Program-made: the position numbers and the translations under genes | Notes under the pieces: generated by a model | What the model saw: the letters and a program-made list of their open reading frames with translations, nothing else | Databases searched by the model: none | Told to the model about the DNA's origin: nothing | Assembly (NCBI GenBank): GCA_050949165.1 | Contig: JBMNFF010000001.1 | Location: forward strand, 930,001 to 994,000 | Direction: 5' to 3' | DNA length: 64,000 nucleotides | Source of the DNA: DAIOXA01 sp050949165 | Lineage (GTDB): Bacteria; Bacillota; Proteinivoracia; UBA4975 | Part shown: in pieces, positions 1 to 8,767 of the stretch | How positions within the stretch are numbered: position 1 is the first letter of the stretch | How the letters are laid out: the number at the start of each line of letters is the position of its first letter

Positions 1-1005
1 GCATTCTATGGCCCAACCCCGGATCTCCACATCTGCCTGGGCGATGTCCAGCTGTTCACCGGCGGCAACCAGGAGCTGGGCCTTGACCAGGTCAATGCCG
101 GTGACCATCTCGGTGATGGGGTGTTCCACCTGAATCCGGGTGTTCATCTCCATGAAATAGAAATTACCCTGGGCATCCAGGAGAAATTCCACCGTCCCGA
201 CACCGCTATAGTTCACCGCCCTGGCCGCCCGCACCGCTGCCTCGCCCATTTTCTCCCGGATTTCCGGAGTGAGAACGGGACAGGGCGCCTCCTCTATCAG
301 CTTTTGATGACGGCGCTGAACCGAGCAGTCCCGCTCGCCCAGGTGGATGATATTGCCGTGGTTATCGGCCAGAATTTGAATCTCCACATGCCGGGGCCGC
401 AGGATGAACTTCTCCATGTACACCGTGGGGTCAGAGAAAGCCGCCTCCGCCTCCCCCCGAGCCAGCTCCAGGGCCCGGGCTAATTTTTCGGGCTCCTCCA
501 CCAAGCGCATGCCCTTGCCCCCGCCCCCCGCTGCGGCCTTGAGCAACACGGGGTAGCCGATTTTTTCGGCCTGAATAGCGGCCTCGGCGGCATCCGCCAG
601 GGCTCCCGTCCCGGGAACAACCTGAACCCCGGCCTGGGCCATCAGCTCCCGGGCCCGCTCCTTATTGCCCATGGCCTCAATGGCCTCAGGGGAAGGGCCG
701 ATGAAAGTAATGCCACAGGTGGCGCACAGTTGAGCAAAGCTGGCATTCTCGGCCAAAAACCCATAGCCGGGATGGATGGCGTCGGCCTCGGTTTCCAGGG
801 CCACCGTGAGCAGGTTCTGGACATTGAGGTAACTGAGTTGGGCCGGGGCCGGGCCAACGCAATAGGCCTGGTCCGCCAGGGCCACATGGGGGGAAAGGTC
901 ATCCCCCTGGGCATAGACTGCCACCGTCTCCAGGCCCAGTTCCCGGCAGGCGCGGATAACCCGGAGGGCAATCTCCCCCCGGTTGGCTATTAACACTCTC
1001 TTCAT
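1..1005 (-). CDS. accC: Acetyl-CoA carboxylase, biotin carboxylase subunit (3' end cut by window edge)
   Basis: ATP-dependent carboxylation of the biotin carried by AccB, the first half-reaction of malonyl-CoA synthesis. The product opens with MKRVLIANRGEIALRVIRAC, the standard biotin carboxylase N-terminus. A glycine-rich ATP-grasp loop (AAGGGGKGM) lies near residue 163 and a MEMNTRIQVEHPITE catalytic stretch near residue 290. The ATG overlaps the accB stop in an ATGA, so the two are translationally coupled. 335 codons are in the window; the family is about 450 residues, so about 110 are missing beyond the left edge. accD and accA are not in the window and could follow outside it. Confidence 0.96.
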   Translation of the reverse strand, partial: MKRVLIANRGEIALRVIRACRELGLETVAVYAQGDDLSPHVALADQAYCVGPAPAQLSYLNVQNLLTVALETEADAIHPGYGFLAENASFAQLCATCGITFIGPSPEAIEAMGNKERARELMAQAGVQVVPGTGALADAAEAAIQAEKIGYPVLLKAAAGGGGKGMRLVEEPEKLARALELARGEAEAAFSDPTVYMEKFILRPRHVEIQILADNHGNIIHLGERDCSVQRRHQKLIEEAPCPVLTPEIREKMGEAAVRAARAVNYSGVGTVEFLLDAQGNFYFMEMNTRIQVEHPITEMVTGIDLVKAQLLVAAGEQLDIAQADVEIRGWAIEC

Positions 1006-1463
1006 GGTTTGAGGGGACGCAGCGTCATCAAGACCTGGCCGTACTCCACCAGGTCCCCGTTTTGGACCGCCACCTCCACGACCTCTCCTTCTATTTCTGC
1101 CTCAATTTCATTCATCAGTTTCATGGCCTCCAGGATGCAAAGGGTGTCCCCGGGCTTGACCAGAGAACCCGGCCGCACAAAGGGCTCCGCCCCCGGGGCC
1201 GGCGCCTGGTAAAAGGTCCCCACCATGGGCGCCAGCACCTCCACCAGGCCCTCTTCCCTGGCAGGTTCCGGGGTCGGCGCCGGTTCCCCTGCGGGAGCTG
1301 GCGGCGCCGGTGCGGTCTGGGCCACTGGCGCCGGCTCAGGCGCCGCTGGCTTTAGTCCTCCTCGACGCAAGGTCAGCTTGACATCCTGGGCCTCCAAAAT
1401 AAACTCGTCAAATTCGCTGGCCTTGACTGCCTCAACCAGCTTGATTAACTCCTCAATCTTCAA
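1002..1463 (-). CDS. accB: Acetyl-CoA carboxylase biotin carboxyl carrier protein
   Basis: Carries biotin between the carboxylase and transferase subunits. 153 residues: an N-terminal helix region, an Ala/Pro-rich flexible linker (about residues 38-70) and a C-terminal biotinyl domain with EAMKLMNEIEA, whose Lys is the biotinylation site. The start is a TTG preceded by GGGAGGGA and overlaps the fabZ end by 11 bases; the stop overlaps accC. Length and linker composition are typical of the family. Confidence 0.95.
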   Translation of the reverse strand: MKIEELIKLVEAVKASEFDEFILEAQDVKLTLRRGGLKPAAPEPAPVAQTAPAPPAPAGEPAPTPEPAREEGLVEVLAPMVGTFYQAPAPGAEPFVRPGSLVKPGDTLCILEAMKLMNEIEAEIEGEVVEVAVQNGDLVEYGQVLMTLRPLKP

Positions 1464-1899
1464 GGGTCATCCCTCCCTGGGCCAGGGCAAATTTCAGCTG
1501 GGCCTCCATGACCGGCTGGCCGGAAACCCAGGTCCTGCCCTGGCCGAGACCAAAGTTGCCCCGGGCCCGAATGATTTCCACTTCCATTTCCAGGGCCTCC
1601 CCCGGCTGGACCTGGCGGCGAAACTTTACCTTATCCAGGCCGGCAAAGAGGGCCAGCTTACCCCGCTGCTCCGGCTGGCAGAGGATGGCCACCGCTCCCA
1701 ACTGGGCCAGGGCCTCCACCTGCAGGACCCCGGGGAACACCGGATAGCCGGGAAAGTGCCCGGCGAACCACAGGCCCTTGGGATCCACATGGTACAAGCC
1801 CCGGGCAGATTTGCCCGGCTCCAGCGCCGTTACCCGATCCAAGAGCAGGAAGGGGTCCCGGTGGGGAATTATCTCTTTGATCTGCTCCCGATTCAGCAT
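1453..1899 (-). CDS. fabZ: 3-hydroxyacyl-ACP dehydratase FabZ
   Basis: Dehydrates beta-hydroxyacyl-ACP to trans-2-enoyl-ACP in the elongation cycle. Hot-dog fold protein of 148 residues starting MLNREQIKEIIPHRDPFLLLD. The active-site stretch HFPGYPVFPGVLQVEALAQLG holds the catalytic His and Glu. The open frame extends upstream into fabF, but the ATG at 1899, one base after the fabF stop, fits family length. Lies between fabF and accB in the operon. Confidence 0.94.
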   Translation of the reverse strand: MLNREQIKEIIPHRDPFLLLDRVTALEPGKSARGLYHVDPKGLWFAGHFPGYPVFPGVLQVEALAQLGAVAILCQPEQRGKLALFAGLDKVKFRRQVQPGEALEMEVEIIRARGNFGLGQGRTWVSGQPVMEAQLKFALAQGGMTLED

Positions 1900-1900
1900 C

Positions 1901-3142
1901 TCAATCCTCCCAACGCGCCAGGGCCAGGGTTGCATTATGGCCGCCAAAACCCAGGGAATTGGAGATGGCCTTACGCACCCCGACCTTGCGGGCGGAATTG
2001 GGCACATAATCCAAATCGCAGTCGGGATCCGGCGCTTCCAAATTTATGGTTGGATGAATAAGCCCCTCACTCAAGGTCAGGGCGGTGACGATGAATTCTA
2101 TCGCCCCGGCGGCCCCCAACATGTGGCCCAGCATGGACTTGGTGGAGTTCACCGCCAATTTATAGGCGTGCTCACCAAACACATCCTTGATGGCCTTGGT
2201 TTCCAGGCGATCGTTAAAGGGGGTGCTGGTGCCATGGGCGTTGATATAGTCTACCTCCTCCGGTTGCCAACCGGCGTCCCGGATGGCTTCTGCCATGGCC
2301 CTGGCTCCGCCGACTGCTTCGGGATGGGGCTGCACCACATGGTAGGCATCGCCGGCATAGCCATAGCCGCAGACCTCGGCCCAGATCCTGGCCCCCCGGG
2401 CCTGGGCGCTTTCCAGGCTCTCCAGGACGACGATGGCGCCGCCCTCGCCCATGACAAATCCGTCCCTGTTCTTATCAAAGGGGCGGCTGGCCCGCTGGGG
2501 CTCCTCATTGCGGGTGGAGAGGGCCCGGGCGGCGCAGAAGCCTCCCAGACCTAAGGGCGTGATGGCCGCCTCGGCCCCTCCGGCAATCATGACGTCCACA
2601 TCGCCCCGGGCAATTAGCCTGAAGGCATCGCCAATGGCATTGGTGCCGGTGGCGCAGGCGGTGACCACGGCGCCGACGGGGCCCCGGGCCCCCAGGGCAA
2701 TGGATACCTGCCCCGCTGCCATATTGCCGATGATCATGGGCACAAAGAAGGGGCTGATGCGGCGGGGACCCTTTTCCAGATAGGCCTGGTACTGGCGCTC
2801 TATGGTGCCGATGCCGCCGATGCCGGAGCCGATCATTACCCCCACCCGCTGGGAATCCAGCTCCGCCTTGTCCAGGCCGGAGTCGGCCCAGGCCTCCTTG
2901 GCGGCGGCAATGGCATACCAGATAAAGGGATCATTGCGCTTAACTTCCTTGGCATCCATGTACTGCTCAGGCTCAAACTCCTTGACCTCGGCGGCAATGG
3001 TGGTGGTAAATTGGCTTGCATCAAAATAGCTGATTTGACCTACGCCGTTCTTGCCTGCCAGCAGCGCCTGCCAGGTGGTCTGCACATCGTTGCCCAGGGG
3101 GGTAACTGCCCCCAGGCCGGTGATGACAACTCTCCTCTTCAT
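1901..3142 (-). CDS. fabF: 3-oxoacyl-ACP synthase II (KAS II)
   Basis: Condenses malonyl-ACP with acyl-ACP. 413 residues, the usual length. MKRRVVITGLGAVTPLGND begins the thiolase fold; the nucleophilic Cys is in VTACATGTNAIGD, and the two catalytic His are in NAHGTSTP and STKSMLGHMLGAAG. The chosen ATG has GGAGGGAAAGT directly in front; the longer open frame upstream reads into the fabG end and is not used. No acpP gene precedes it, unlike in many fab clusters. Confidence 0.96.
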   Translation of the reverse strand: MKRRVVITGLGAVTPLGNDVQTTWQALLAGKNGVGQISYFDASQFTTTIAAEVKEFEPEQYMDAKEVKRNDPFIWYAIAAAKEAWADSGLDKAELDSQRVGVMIGSGIGGIGTIERQYQAYLEKGPRRISPFFVPMIIGNMAAGQVSIALGARGPVGAVVTACATGTNAIGDAFRLIARGDVDVMIAGGAEAAITPLGLGGFCAARALSTRNEEPQRASRPFDKNRDGFVMGEGGAIVVLESLESAQARGARIWAEVCGYGYAGDAYHVVQPHPEAVGGARAMAEAIRDAGWQPEEVDYINAHGTSTPFNDRLETKAIKDVFGEHAYKLAVNSTKSMLGHMLGAAGAIEFIVTALTLSEGLIHPTINLEAPDPDCDLDYVPNSARKVGVRKAISNSLGFGGHNATLALARWED

Positions 3143-3152
3143 ACTTTCCCTC

Positions 3153-3896
3153 CTACATGGACATGCCGCCGTCCACGGCAATTACCTGTCCGGTAATATA
3201 GGCTGCCCCCGGGCCAGCCAGGAAAACCACCAGGTTGGCCACATCTTCCGTTTCTCCCAACCTTCCCAGGGGAATATTTTCCAACATCTGCTCCCGAATA
3301 TCTTCCGAAAGCACCTTGGTCATATCAGTGCTGATGAAGCCCGGAGCCACGGCATTGACGGTGATGTTGCGGCTCCCCACTTCCCTGGCCAGGGACTTGG
3401 TCAAGCCGATGACCCCTGCCTTGGCGGCAGAGTAATTGACCTGACCGGCATTGCCCCGAATCCCCACCACCGAAGATATGTTGATGATTCTGCCCTGCCG
3501 CGCCCGGGTCATGGCCCGAATGGCAGCCTTGCAACAGTTGAAATAACCCTTGAGATTAACCTCCAGCACCCGGTCCCAGTCCTCTTCCGTCATGCGCAGG
3601 AGCAGGCTGTCCCGGGTTATCCCCGCATTGTTGACCAGGATGTCCAGGCTACCAAAATGTTCCAGGACGGCGCCCACCAGGGCCGTGGCCTGGTCCAGCT
3701 TGGACACATCGGCTTGCCAGGCCTTGGCCTCACCGCCGGCGGCGGTAATTTCCGCCACCACCGCCTCCGCCGCTTCACTGCTGGCGTTGTAGTTGATAGC
3801 CACCTTGGCCCCGGCGGCGGCCAGCGCCAGGGCGATCTGCCTGCCAATACCCCGGCTGGCGCCGGTGATCAATGCTGTCTGACCGGAAAGTAACAT
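3153..3896 (-). CDS. fabG: 3-oxoacyl-ACP reductase FabG
   Basis: NADPH-dependent reduction of 3-oxoacyl-ACP. 247-residue short-chain dehydrogenase with TGASRGIGRQIA for cofactor binding, NNAG, the catalytic Ser in NISSVVG and the YSAAKAG Tyr/Lys pair. AAGGAGGAATT sits before the ATG. The fabD reading frame upstream has no stop at the expected place and runs on for 122 bases inside this gene, which is odd. The C-terminus GQVIAVDGGMSM is canonical. Confidence 0.95.
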   Translation of the reverse strand: MLLSGQTALITGASRGIGRQIALALAAAGAKVAINYNASSEAAEAVVAEITAAGGEAKAWQADVSKLDQATALVGAVLEHFGSLDILVNNAGITRDSLLLRMTEEDWDRVLEVNLKGYFNCCKAAIRAMTRARQGRIINISSVVGIRGNAGQVNYSAAKAGVIGLTKSLAREVGSRNITVNAVAPGFISTDMTKVLSEDIREQMLENIPLGRLGETEDVANLVVFLAGPGAAYITGQVIAVDGGMSM

Positions 3897-4821
3897 AAGA
3901 TAATTCCTCCTTGATCTTACTCAAGTCCTCTGCTCTTTCCACATTGTAAAGCTCCAGCCCCTTGACGGTCTTGCGGGCCAGGCCGGACAGGACCTTGCCG
4001 GGGCCGGTCTCCACCAGGGTGGAGACGCCCATACCCGCCAGCCCTTGCACGCAGTGCTCCCAGAGCACGGGGCTGGCCACCTGCCGGGCCAGGAGTTCCC
4101 GCACCCGGTCCGGGGTGACCTCCGCAGCATCCACATTAGAAAGGACCGGGAAGCGGCCGGGGCGGAATTCAACTTCCTGCAAATCCCTGGCCAGTTTGTC
4201 TGCTGCTGGTTGCAACAGGGAGCAGTGGAAGGGGGCGCTGACCTCCAGGACAACAGCCCTGCGGGCGCCGGCCTCCTTGGCCGCGGCCACCAGGGCAGAG
4301 ACAGCCTCCTTCTCACCCGAAACCACCAGCTGGCCGGGGCTGTTGTAATTGGCGGGTTCGACAATCCCGTCCACCTGGCGGCAGAGCCCTTCCACCACTG
4401 CCGCCTCCAGACCGAAGATGGCGGCCATGCCACCTACCCCCGCCGGGACAGCCTCCTGCATGTAGCGGCCCCGCCGGGCCACCAAGACCACTGCCGTCTC
4501 AAAATCCAACATATTCGCCGCCACCAGGGCGCTGTATTCCCCCAGGCTCAAGCCGGCAGCGGCTTCGGGCACAATCCCCGTCTCAGCCTCCACCAAAGCG
4601 GCCATGGCGCAGCTCATGGTGAGGATGGCGGGCTGGGCGTTTTCCGTCAAGGTAAGCTCCTCCATTGGCCCTTCAAAGCACAGCTTGCTGATGGAGAAAC
4701 CCAGGGCCGCATCGGCCCGGTCAAAGTATTCCCGCACCAGATCATGTTCAGCGTAGAGTTCCTTGCCCATGCCGGGGTACTGGGCCCCCTGGCCGGGAAA
4801 GACAAAGGCTATTTTGCTCAT
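3775..4821 (-). CDS. fabD: Malonyl-CoA:ACP transacylase FabD, with an extended tail
   Basis: Transfers malonyl from CoA to ACP. Starts MSKIAFVFPGQGAQYPGMGK; GLSLGEYSALVAA holds the nucleophilic Ser and SAPFHCSLL the catalytic His. Family members end after about 310 residues, here near KIKEEL. This frame continues instead to 348 residues, and its last 40 or so codons lie in another frame inside fabG and are low-complexity (Arg/Gln-rich). A lost stop or a single-base indel near 3895-3905 is the simplest reading. The ATG overlaps the fabK stop (ATGA). Confidence 0.93.
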   Translation of the reverse strand: MSKIAFVFPGQGAQYPGMGKELYAEHDLVREYFDRADAALGFSISKLCFEGPMEELTLTENAQPAILTMSCAMAALVEAETGIVPEAAAGLSLGEYSALVAANMLDFETAVVLVARRGRYMQEAVPAGVGGMAAIFGLEAAVVEGLCRQVDGIVEPANYNSPGQLVVSGEKEAVSALVAAAKEAGARRAVVLEVSAPFHCSLLQPAADKLARDLQEVEFRPGRFPVLSNVDAAEVTPDRVRELLARQVASPVLWEHCVQGLAGMGVSTLVETGPGKVLSGLARKTVKGLELYNVERAEDLSKIKEELSYVTFRSDSIDHRRQPGYWQADRPGAGRRRGQGGYQLQRQQ

Positions 4822-5762
4822 TTAACCACCTCCCCCAGTTTGGCATAGACCTGGCTGGCTTGGGCAAAGAGCTCGGTGACGATCTCAGCCGCGGGCTGAA
4901 TCTTGGTGACCATCCCCGCCGCCTCCCCGGCCAGAACGCTGCCATTATCCACATCCCCCAAGATGGCGGCGGCATGGTACTTGCCGGCGCCTAACTTCTC
5001 CAGTTCCTCGGGGGGCGCCCCGGCCTTCTCCATGCTGGTAAACTCTTTCCAGAACTTATTCTTGAGGCAGCGCACCGGATGCCCGGTACTGCGCCCCGAG
5101 ACCACTGCGTCGCGATCCCTGGCCTTGATGATGGCTTCCTTGTACAGGGGATGGGCGATACACTCCGTTGCACAGACAAAGCGGGTACCCACCTGCACCC
5201 CCTCGGCGCCCAAGGCCAGGGCAGCCAGGACTCCGCGGCCATCGGCAATGCCGCCGGCGGCCAGCACCGGCAGGTCCACGGCATCCACCACCTGGGGCAC
5301 CAGGGCCATGGTGGACTGCTCGCCCACATGTCCCCCGGCCTCGCCGCCCTCGGCTACAAAGCCATCCACCCCCAGGCGGGCCAGGCGCAGCGCCAGGGCT
5401 ACCGACGCTACCACGGGGAAGACCCGGCTGCCGGCATTCTTCAGGCGCTCCAGCCAGGGACCGGGATTGCCGGCGCCGGTGGTGACCACCGGCACCTTGT
5501 TTTTTATCACCACTTCCATGACCTCCCCGGCAAAGGGGGAAAGCAACATTATGTTGACGCCAAAGGGCTTATCTGTCTTCTTGCGCAGCTCATCGATTTG
5601 CGTCTGCACCCAGTCGGGGGGAGCGTTGCCCGCCCCGATGATTCCCAGGCCCCCGGCTTCACTGACGGCAGCGGCCAGCTCATGGGTGGCCAGCCAGGCC
5701 ATGCCGCCCTGAAAGATGGGATAGCGGATATTCAGCATCCTTGTCAGCTTGGTTTCAAGCAT
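4818..5762 (-). CDS. fabK: Enoyl-ACP reductase II (FMN-dependent)
   Basis: Reduces trans-2-enoyl-ACP with NAD(P)H and FMN; a triclosan-resistant replacement for FabI. 314-residue TIM barrel of the nitronate monooxygenase/FabK superfamily: RYPIFQGGMAWLA at the start, GVDGFVAEGGEAGGHVG and LAAGGIADGRGV in the flavin-binding region, and GAEGVQVGTRFV. The ATG at 5762 is preceded by GAGGAGGGTCGGT; an earlier in-frame ATG lacks a site. No fabI is visible in the cluster. Confidence 0.94.
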   Translation of the reverse strand: MLETKLTRMLNIRYPIFQGGMAWLATHELAAAVSEAGGLGIIGAGNAPPDWVQTQIDELRKKTDKPFGVNIMLLSPFAGEVMEVVIKNKVPVVTTGAGNPGPWLERLKNAGSRVFPVVASVALALRLARLGVDGFVAEGGEAGGHVGEQSTMALVPQVVDAVDLPVLAAGGIADGRGVLAALALGAEGVQVGTRFVCATECIAHPLYKEAIIKARDRDAVVSGRSTGHPVRCLKNKFWKEFTSMEKAGAPPEELEKLGAGKYHAAAILGDVDNGSVLAGEAAGMVTKIQPAAEIVTELFAQASQVYAKLGEVVK

Positions 5763-5773
5763 ACCGACCCTCC

Positions 5774-6751
5774 TCACTTCCACTGGATTGCGGCGGCGCC
5801 CCAGGTCAGCCCCCCGCCAAAGCCCACCAGGAGGACATTGTCCCCGGGCTTTATTTTGCCCAGGGCTGAGGCTTCTGAAAGGGCCACGGGGATTGAGGCC
5901 GCCGACATATTGCCATAGCGGTCCAGGTTGACCAAGACCTTGTCTTGATTAATGCCCAGCCGCTTGCAAGCAGAATCAATAATGCGCAGGTTGGCCTGGT
6001 GGGGTACCAGGACATCTACATCATCGGGCCCCAGACCCGCCTGCTCCAGTACCCGCAGCGACGACTCCTCCATGATCTTGACGGCAAACTTAAACACCTC
6101 GCGGCCCGCCATTTTGATGAAGTGCTGGCGGGCAGCCACCGTTTCCGCACTGGCGGGGGTGCGGGAGCCGCCGGCGGGCTGAACCAGGAGCTCGCCGCCC
6201 CGGCCATCGGCCCCGATTTCCAGGGCCAGGAGGCCCGGTTCTTCGCCGCCCTGGAGCACCGCCGCCCCCGCCCCATCGCCAAAGAGGATGCAGGTATTGC
6301 GGTCGGTATAGTCGGTGATCTTGGACAGGACATCGGCAGCCACCACCAGGACGGTGCGGTAGGTGCCGGTGCGGATGAACTGGTCGGCGATGCTCAGGCC
6401 ATAGATAAAACCGGTACAGGCCGCCTCCAAATCAAAGGCGGCGGCGCCCCAGGCCTCCAGCTCTCGCTGAATCAAGCAAGCAGTGGCCGGGAAGGCATGG
6501 TCGGGGGTGACGGTGGCGACTATGATTAGGTCCAAATCCCCCGGCGCCACCCCCGCATTGGCCAGGGCTGCCCGGGCCGCTGCCAGGGCGATATCTGATG
6601 TGGCGGTGTTTTCATCGGCTATGCGCCGCTCCCGGATGCCGGTGCGCTGGACGATCCACTCATTATCGGTCTCCACCAGCGCCTCCAGGTCGGCATTGGT
6701 CAATACCCGAGGTGGGACGGCATGCCCCACTCCCTTTATCAGCGAGTACAT
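5774..6751 (-). CDS. fabH: 3-oxoacyl-ACP synthase III (KAS III)
   Basis: Starts chain elongation by condensing an acyl-CoA primer with malonyl-ACP. 325 residues; the nucleophilic Cys is in EAACTGFIYGLS, the His in VPHQANLRI and the Asn in DRYGNMSAAS. First gene of the operon; GGAGGGGAAG precedes the ATG. The promoter immediately upstream carries a FapR-type operator, so the whole operon is probably repressed by FapR and released by malonyl-CoA. Confidence 0.96.
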   Translation of the reverse strand: MYSLIKGVGHAVPPRVLTNADLEALVETDNEWIVQRTGIRERRIADENTATSDIALAAARAALANAGVAPGDLDLIIVATVTPDHAFPATACLIQRELEAWGAAAFDLEAACTGFIYGLSIADQFIRTGTYRTVLVVAADVLSKITDYTDRNTCILFGDGAGAAVLQGGEEPGLLALEIGADGRGGELLVQPAGGSRTPASAETVAARQHFIKMAGREVFKFAVKIMEESSLRVLEQAGLGPDDVDVLVPHQANLRIIDSACKRLGINQDKVLVNLDRYGNMSAASIPVALSEASALGKIKPGDNVLLVGFGGGLTWGAAAIQWK

Positions 6752-6766
6752 CTCTTCCCCTCCAAA

Positions 6767-6783
6767 TTAGCACTAGGTACTAT
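6767..6783 (-). promoter_or_regulatory. FapR operator
   Basis: Minus-strand reading ATAGTACCTAGTGCTAA, an almost perfect 17-base inverted repeat. It differs at two positions from TTAGTACCTAGTACTAA, the form of the FapR site known from Bacillus. It overlaps the -10 element of the fabH promoter, as expected for a repressor site. No fapR gene is in the window. Confidence 0.85.
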
Positions 6784-6809
6784 ATACTGATGATAAAACT
6801 TGATATCAA
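6781..6809 (-). promoter_or_regulatory. Promoter of the fab-acc operon
   Basis: Minus strand TTGATA (6804-6809), a 17-base spacer, then TATATA (6781-6786). The -10 box overlaps the FapR operator. Confidence 0.7.
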
Positions 6810-6941
6810 ATTATACCGCAGTCGGAGAATGATGACAACCCGTATTAGTTTTCCCACATTTAGCAAAGACACCCGAAAGGGAAAAAAGGAGCAGCTCCAC
6901 CACCCCTCAAGCACGGAGGGATGAAGAACTGCTCCCAGTTA

Positions 6942-6970
6942 TTGACTGCCCCCTGTGCTAGGGGTACAAT
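6942..6970 (+). promoter_or_regulatory. Promoter of the ABC exporter genes
   Basis: TTGACT (6942-6947), a 17-base spacer and TACAAT (6965-6970), about 40 bases before the start of the ATPase gene. Confidence 0.75.
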
Positions 6971-7007
6971 ATTTTCAGACTTGACCAGCAGCTTAAAGGG
7001 AGGGAGT

Positions 7008-7898
7008 ATGTTGGCAATCATCAAGACCGTCAACCTGACCAAGTACTACGGAAAAATCCGGGGTATCGAGAATGTCAATCTGGAAGTCCGGGAGGGAGAA
7101 ATCTTTGGCTTCATCGGCCCCAACGGGGCAGGCAAGTCCACCACCATCCGCACCCTGCTGAACTTCATCTTCCCCACCTCCGGCAGCGCCACCATCTTCG
7201 GCAAGGATATTGTCAGGGATAGCAGGGAAATCCGAGCCCAAGTGGGCTACCTTCCCGGCGAGGTGGACTATTACGAGGAAATGAAGGCTGGGGAACTCCT
7301 GGCCTACTCGGCAAGCTTTTATAAGAAGGACTGCAGCAAGAGGATCCGAGAGCTGCTCCAGCTCTTTGACCTGGATCCCGAGAAGAAAATCCATTCCCTG
7401 TCCCTGGGCAATAAGAAGAAGGTGGGAATCATCCAGTGCCTGCTCCATGAGCCCCGCCTCCTCATCCTGGATGAGCCCACCAGCGGCTTGGACCCCCTGA
7501 TGCAGAAGCACTTCTTCGATGTTCTCCGGGAAGAAAACGAGAAGGGCGTCACCATCTTCTTTTCCTCCCACGTCCTCAGCGAGGTGGAACGCCTGTGCCA
7601 CCGGGTGGCCATCATCAAAAACGGGCAGATCCTCAAACTTGAAGAGATGGACCAGCTCCGGGGCAGCCAATTTCTCAAAGTAAGCCTGGCCCTAACAGGC
7701 CCCGAGGCAGCCCGGCCGGAAGTCCCCGGGATAATCCACTCTACCCGGGAAAACGGGACCTGGCGCCTCCTCTTTAACGGGGATATAAACCAGCTGGTGC
7801 AAAAGCTGGCCCAATATGACTTGCTGAGCCTCCACTTGGAGGAACCGCCCCTGGAGGAAGTATTCATGCATTATTATGAGAAGGAGGAAAGCCAATGA
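7008..7898 (+). CDS. ABC transporter ATP-binding protein (drug/bacteriocin exporter type)
   Basis: Energises an ABC-2 exporter. 296 residues: Walker A GPNGAGKSTT, Q-loop near VGYLPGEVDYYEEM, signature LSLGNKKKVGI (a degenerate LSGGQ), Walker B LLILDEPTSGLDPL and switch His in FSSHVLSEVE; a C-terminal regulatory stretch follows. The ATG at 7008 follows GGGAGGGAGT; the longer open frame reads through the promoter. It overlaps the permease gene by four bases (ATGA). The partner permease is frameshifted, so the pair may not function. Confidence 0.9.
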   Translation: MLAIIKTVNLTKYYGKIRGIENVNLEVREGEIFGFIGPNGAGKSTTIRTLLNFIFPTSGSATIFGKDIVRDSREIRAQVGYLPGEVDYYEEMKAGELLAYSASFYKKDCSKRIRELLQLFDLDPEKKIHSLSLGNKKKVGIIQCLLHEPRLLILDEPTSGLDPLMQKHFFDVLREENEKGVTIFFSSHVLSEVERLCHRVAIIKNGQILKLEEMDQLRGSQFLKVSLALTGPEAARPEVPGIIHSTRENGTWRLLFNGDINQLVQKLAQYDLLSLHLEEPPLEEVFMHYYEKEESQ

Positions 7899-8697
7899 AT
7901 ATCCTAGGCCGTGAACTGCGCAGCAACCTCAGGGGCCTCCTGATTTGGGCCCTGGCCCTGGGCCTCTTGAATGTCCTCCTCATCGCCGTATACCCCTCCA
8001 TGGCTGCAGACAAAGCCGCTTTGGACGAGATGATGGCGATGTTTCCCGAAGCCATGATTAAGATGTTCGGCATGGAAAAGCTAAGCATGGCCGACCCCAT
8101 TGGCTTTTACGGCGTGGAGGCCTATTTTATGGTGGTGCTCTTCGGCGGCATCTACGCCGCCATCCTGGGCTCGGGAATCCTGGCCAAGGAAGAGGATGAC
8201 AAGACCATAGAATTCCTCCTGGCCAAGCCCGTCAGCCGCAGCCAGGTAATAGTGGAAAAGCTGCTCGGCCTGGATTCTTAACATCATCGCCCTCAACCTG
8301 ATCATCGGCCTCTTCTCCTGGCTGAGTTTCGAGATCTTCGTGGCCGAGGATTTTTCCCGGCTCACCCTGTTCTGGATGCTCCTGGCTCCCCTGTTGGTGC
8401 ACCTCTTCTTGGCCGCCCTGGGCTTCTTCACTGCCCTCTTCTTCACCCGCCGCAAGTCCTCCCTGTCGGTGAGCATCGGCCTGGTCCTGGGGCTGTACTT
8501 TATTAATACCATTGGCCAGCTCTCAGAAGAAGGTTAAATTCTTAAGTTGGTTGACCCCCTTCCGCTACATGGACGCCGGCGACATCTTCGCCGACGGGAC
8601 CATCAACCCCCTCTACGCTCTGCTGCTCCTTGCCGCCAGCGCGGCAACTGTCGCTGCAACCTGGCTGCTGTACCAGCGCCGAGACATTGCCGCCTAG
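7895..8697 (+). pseudogene. ABC-2 type permease, broken by two +1 frameshifts
   Basis: Membrane partner of the preceding ATPase. Frame one runs from 7895 (MNILGRELRSNLRGLLIWAL) to a stop at 8279-8281. The same protein continues one frame over as ILNIIALNLIIGLFSWLSF to a stop near 8537, then one frame further as KFLSWLTPFRYMDAGDIFAD to 8697. Joined, the parts give about 267 residues with several hydrophobic segments, the normal size of a BcrB-like permease. Each shift is explained by one extra base, plausibly a G near 8274 and a G near 8534. Either a pseudogene or an assembly artefact. Confidence 0.85.
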
Positions 8698-8767
8698 GAA
8701 GGCTCTCTCGGCAAGCTTCCTTATACATGGCCCGGAAAAAATTACGCTGCAAAGGAGGTGAAAGATC

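Noticed and set aside
8271..8285. Programmed +1 frameshifting at TCT-TAA in the ABC permease, by analogy with prfB
   Set aside because: No upstream Shine-Dalgarno-like stimulator is seen, and the natural protein sequence is restored better by removing one G before the stop region.
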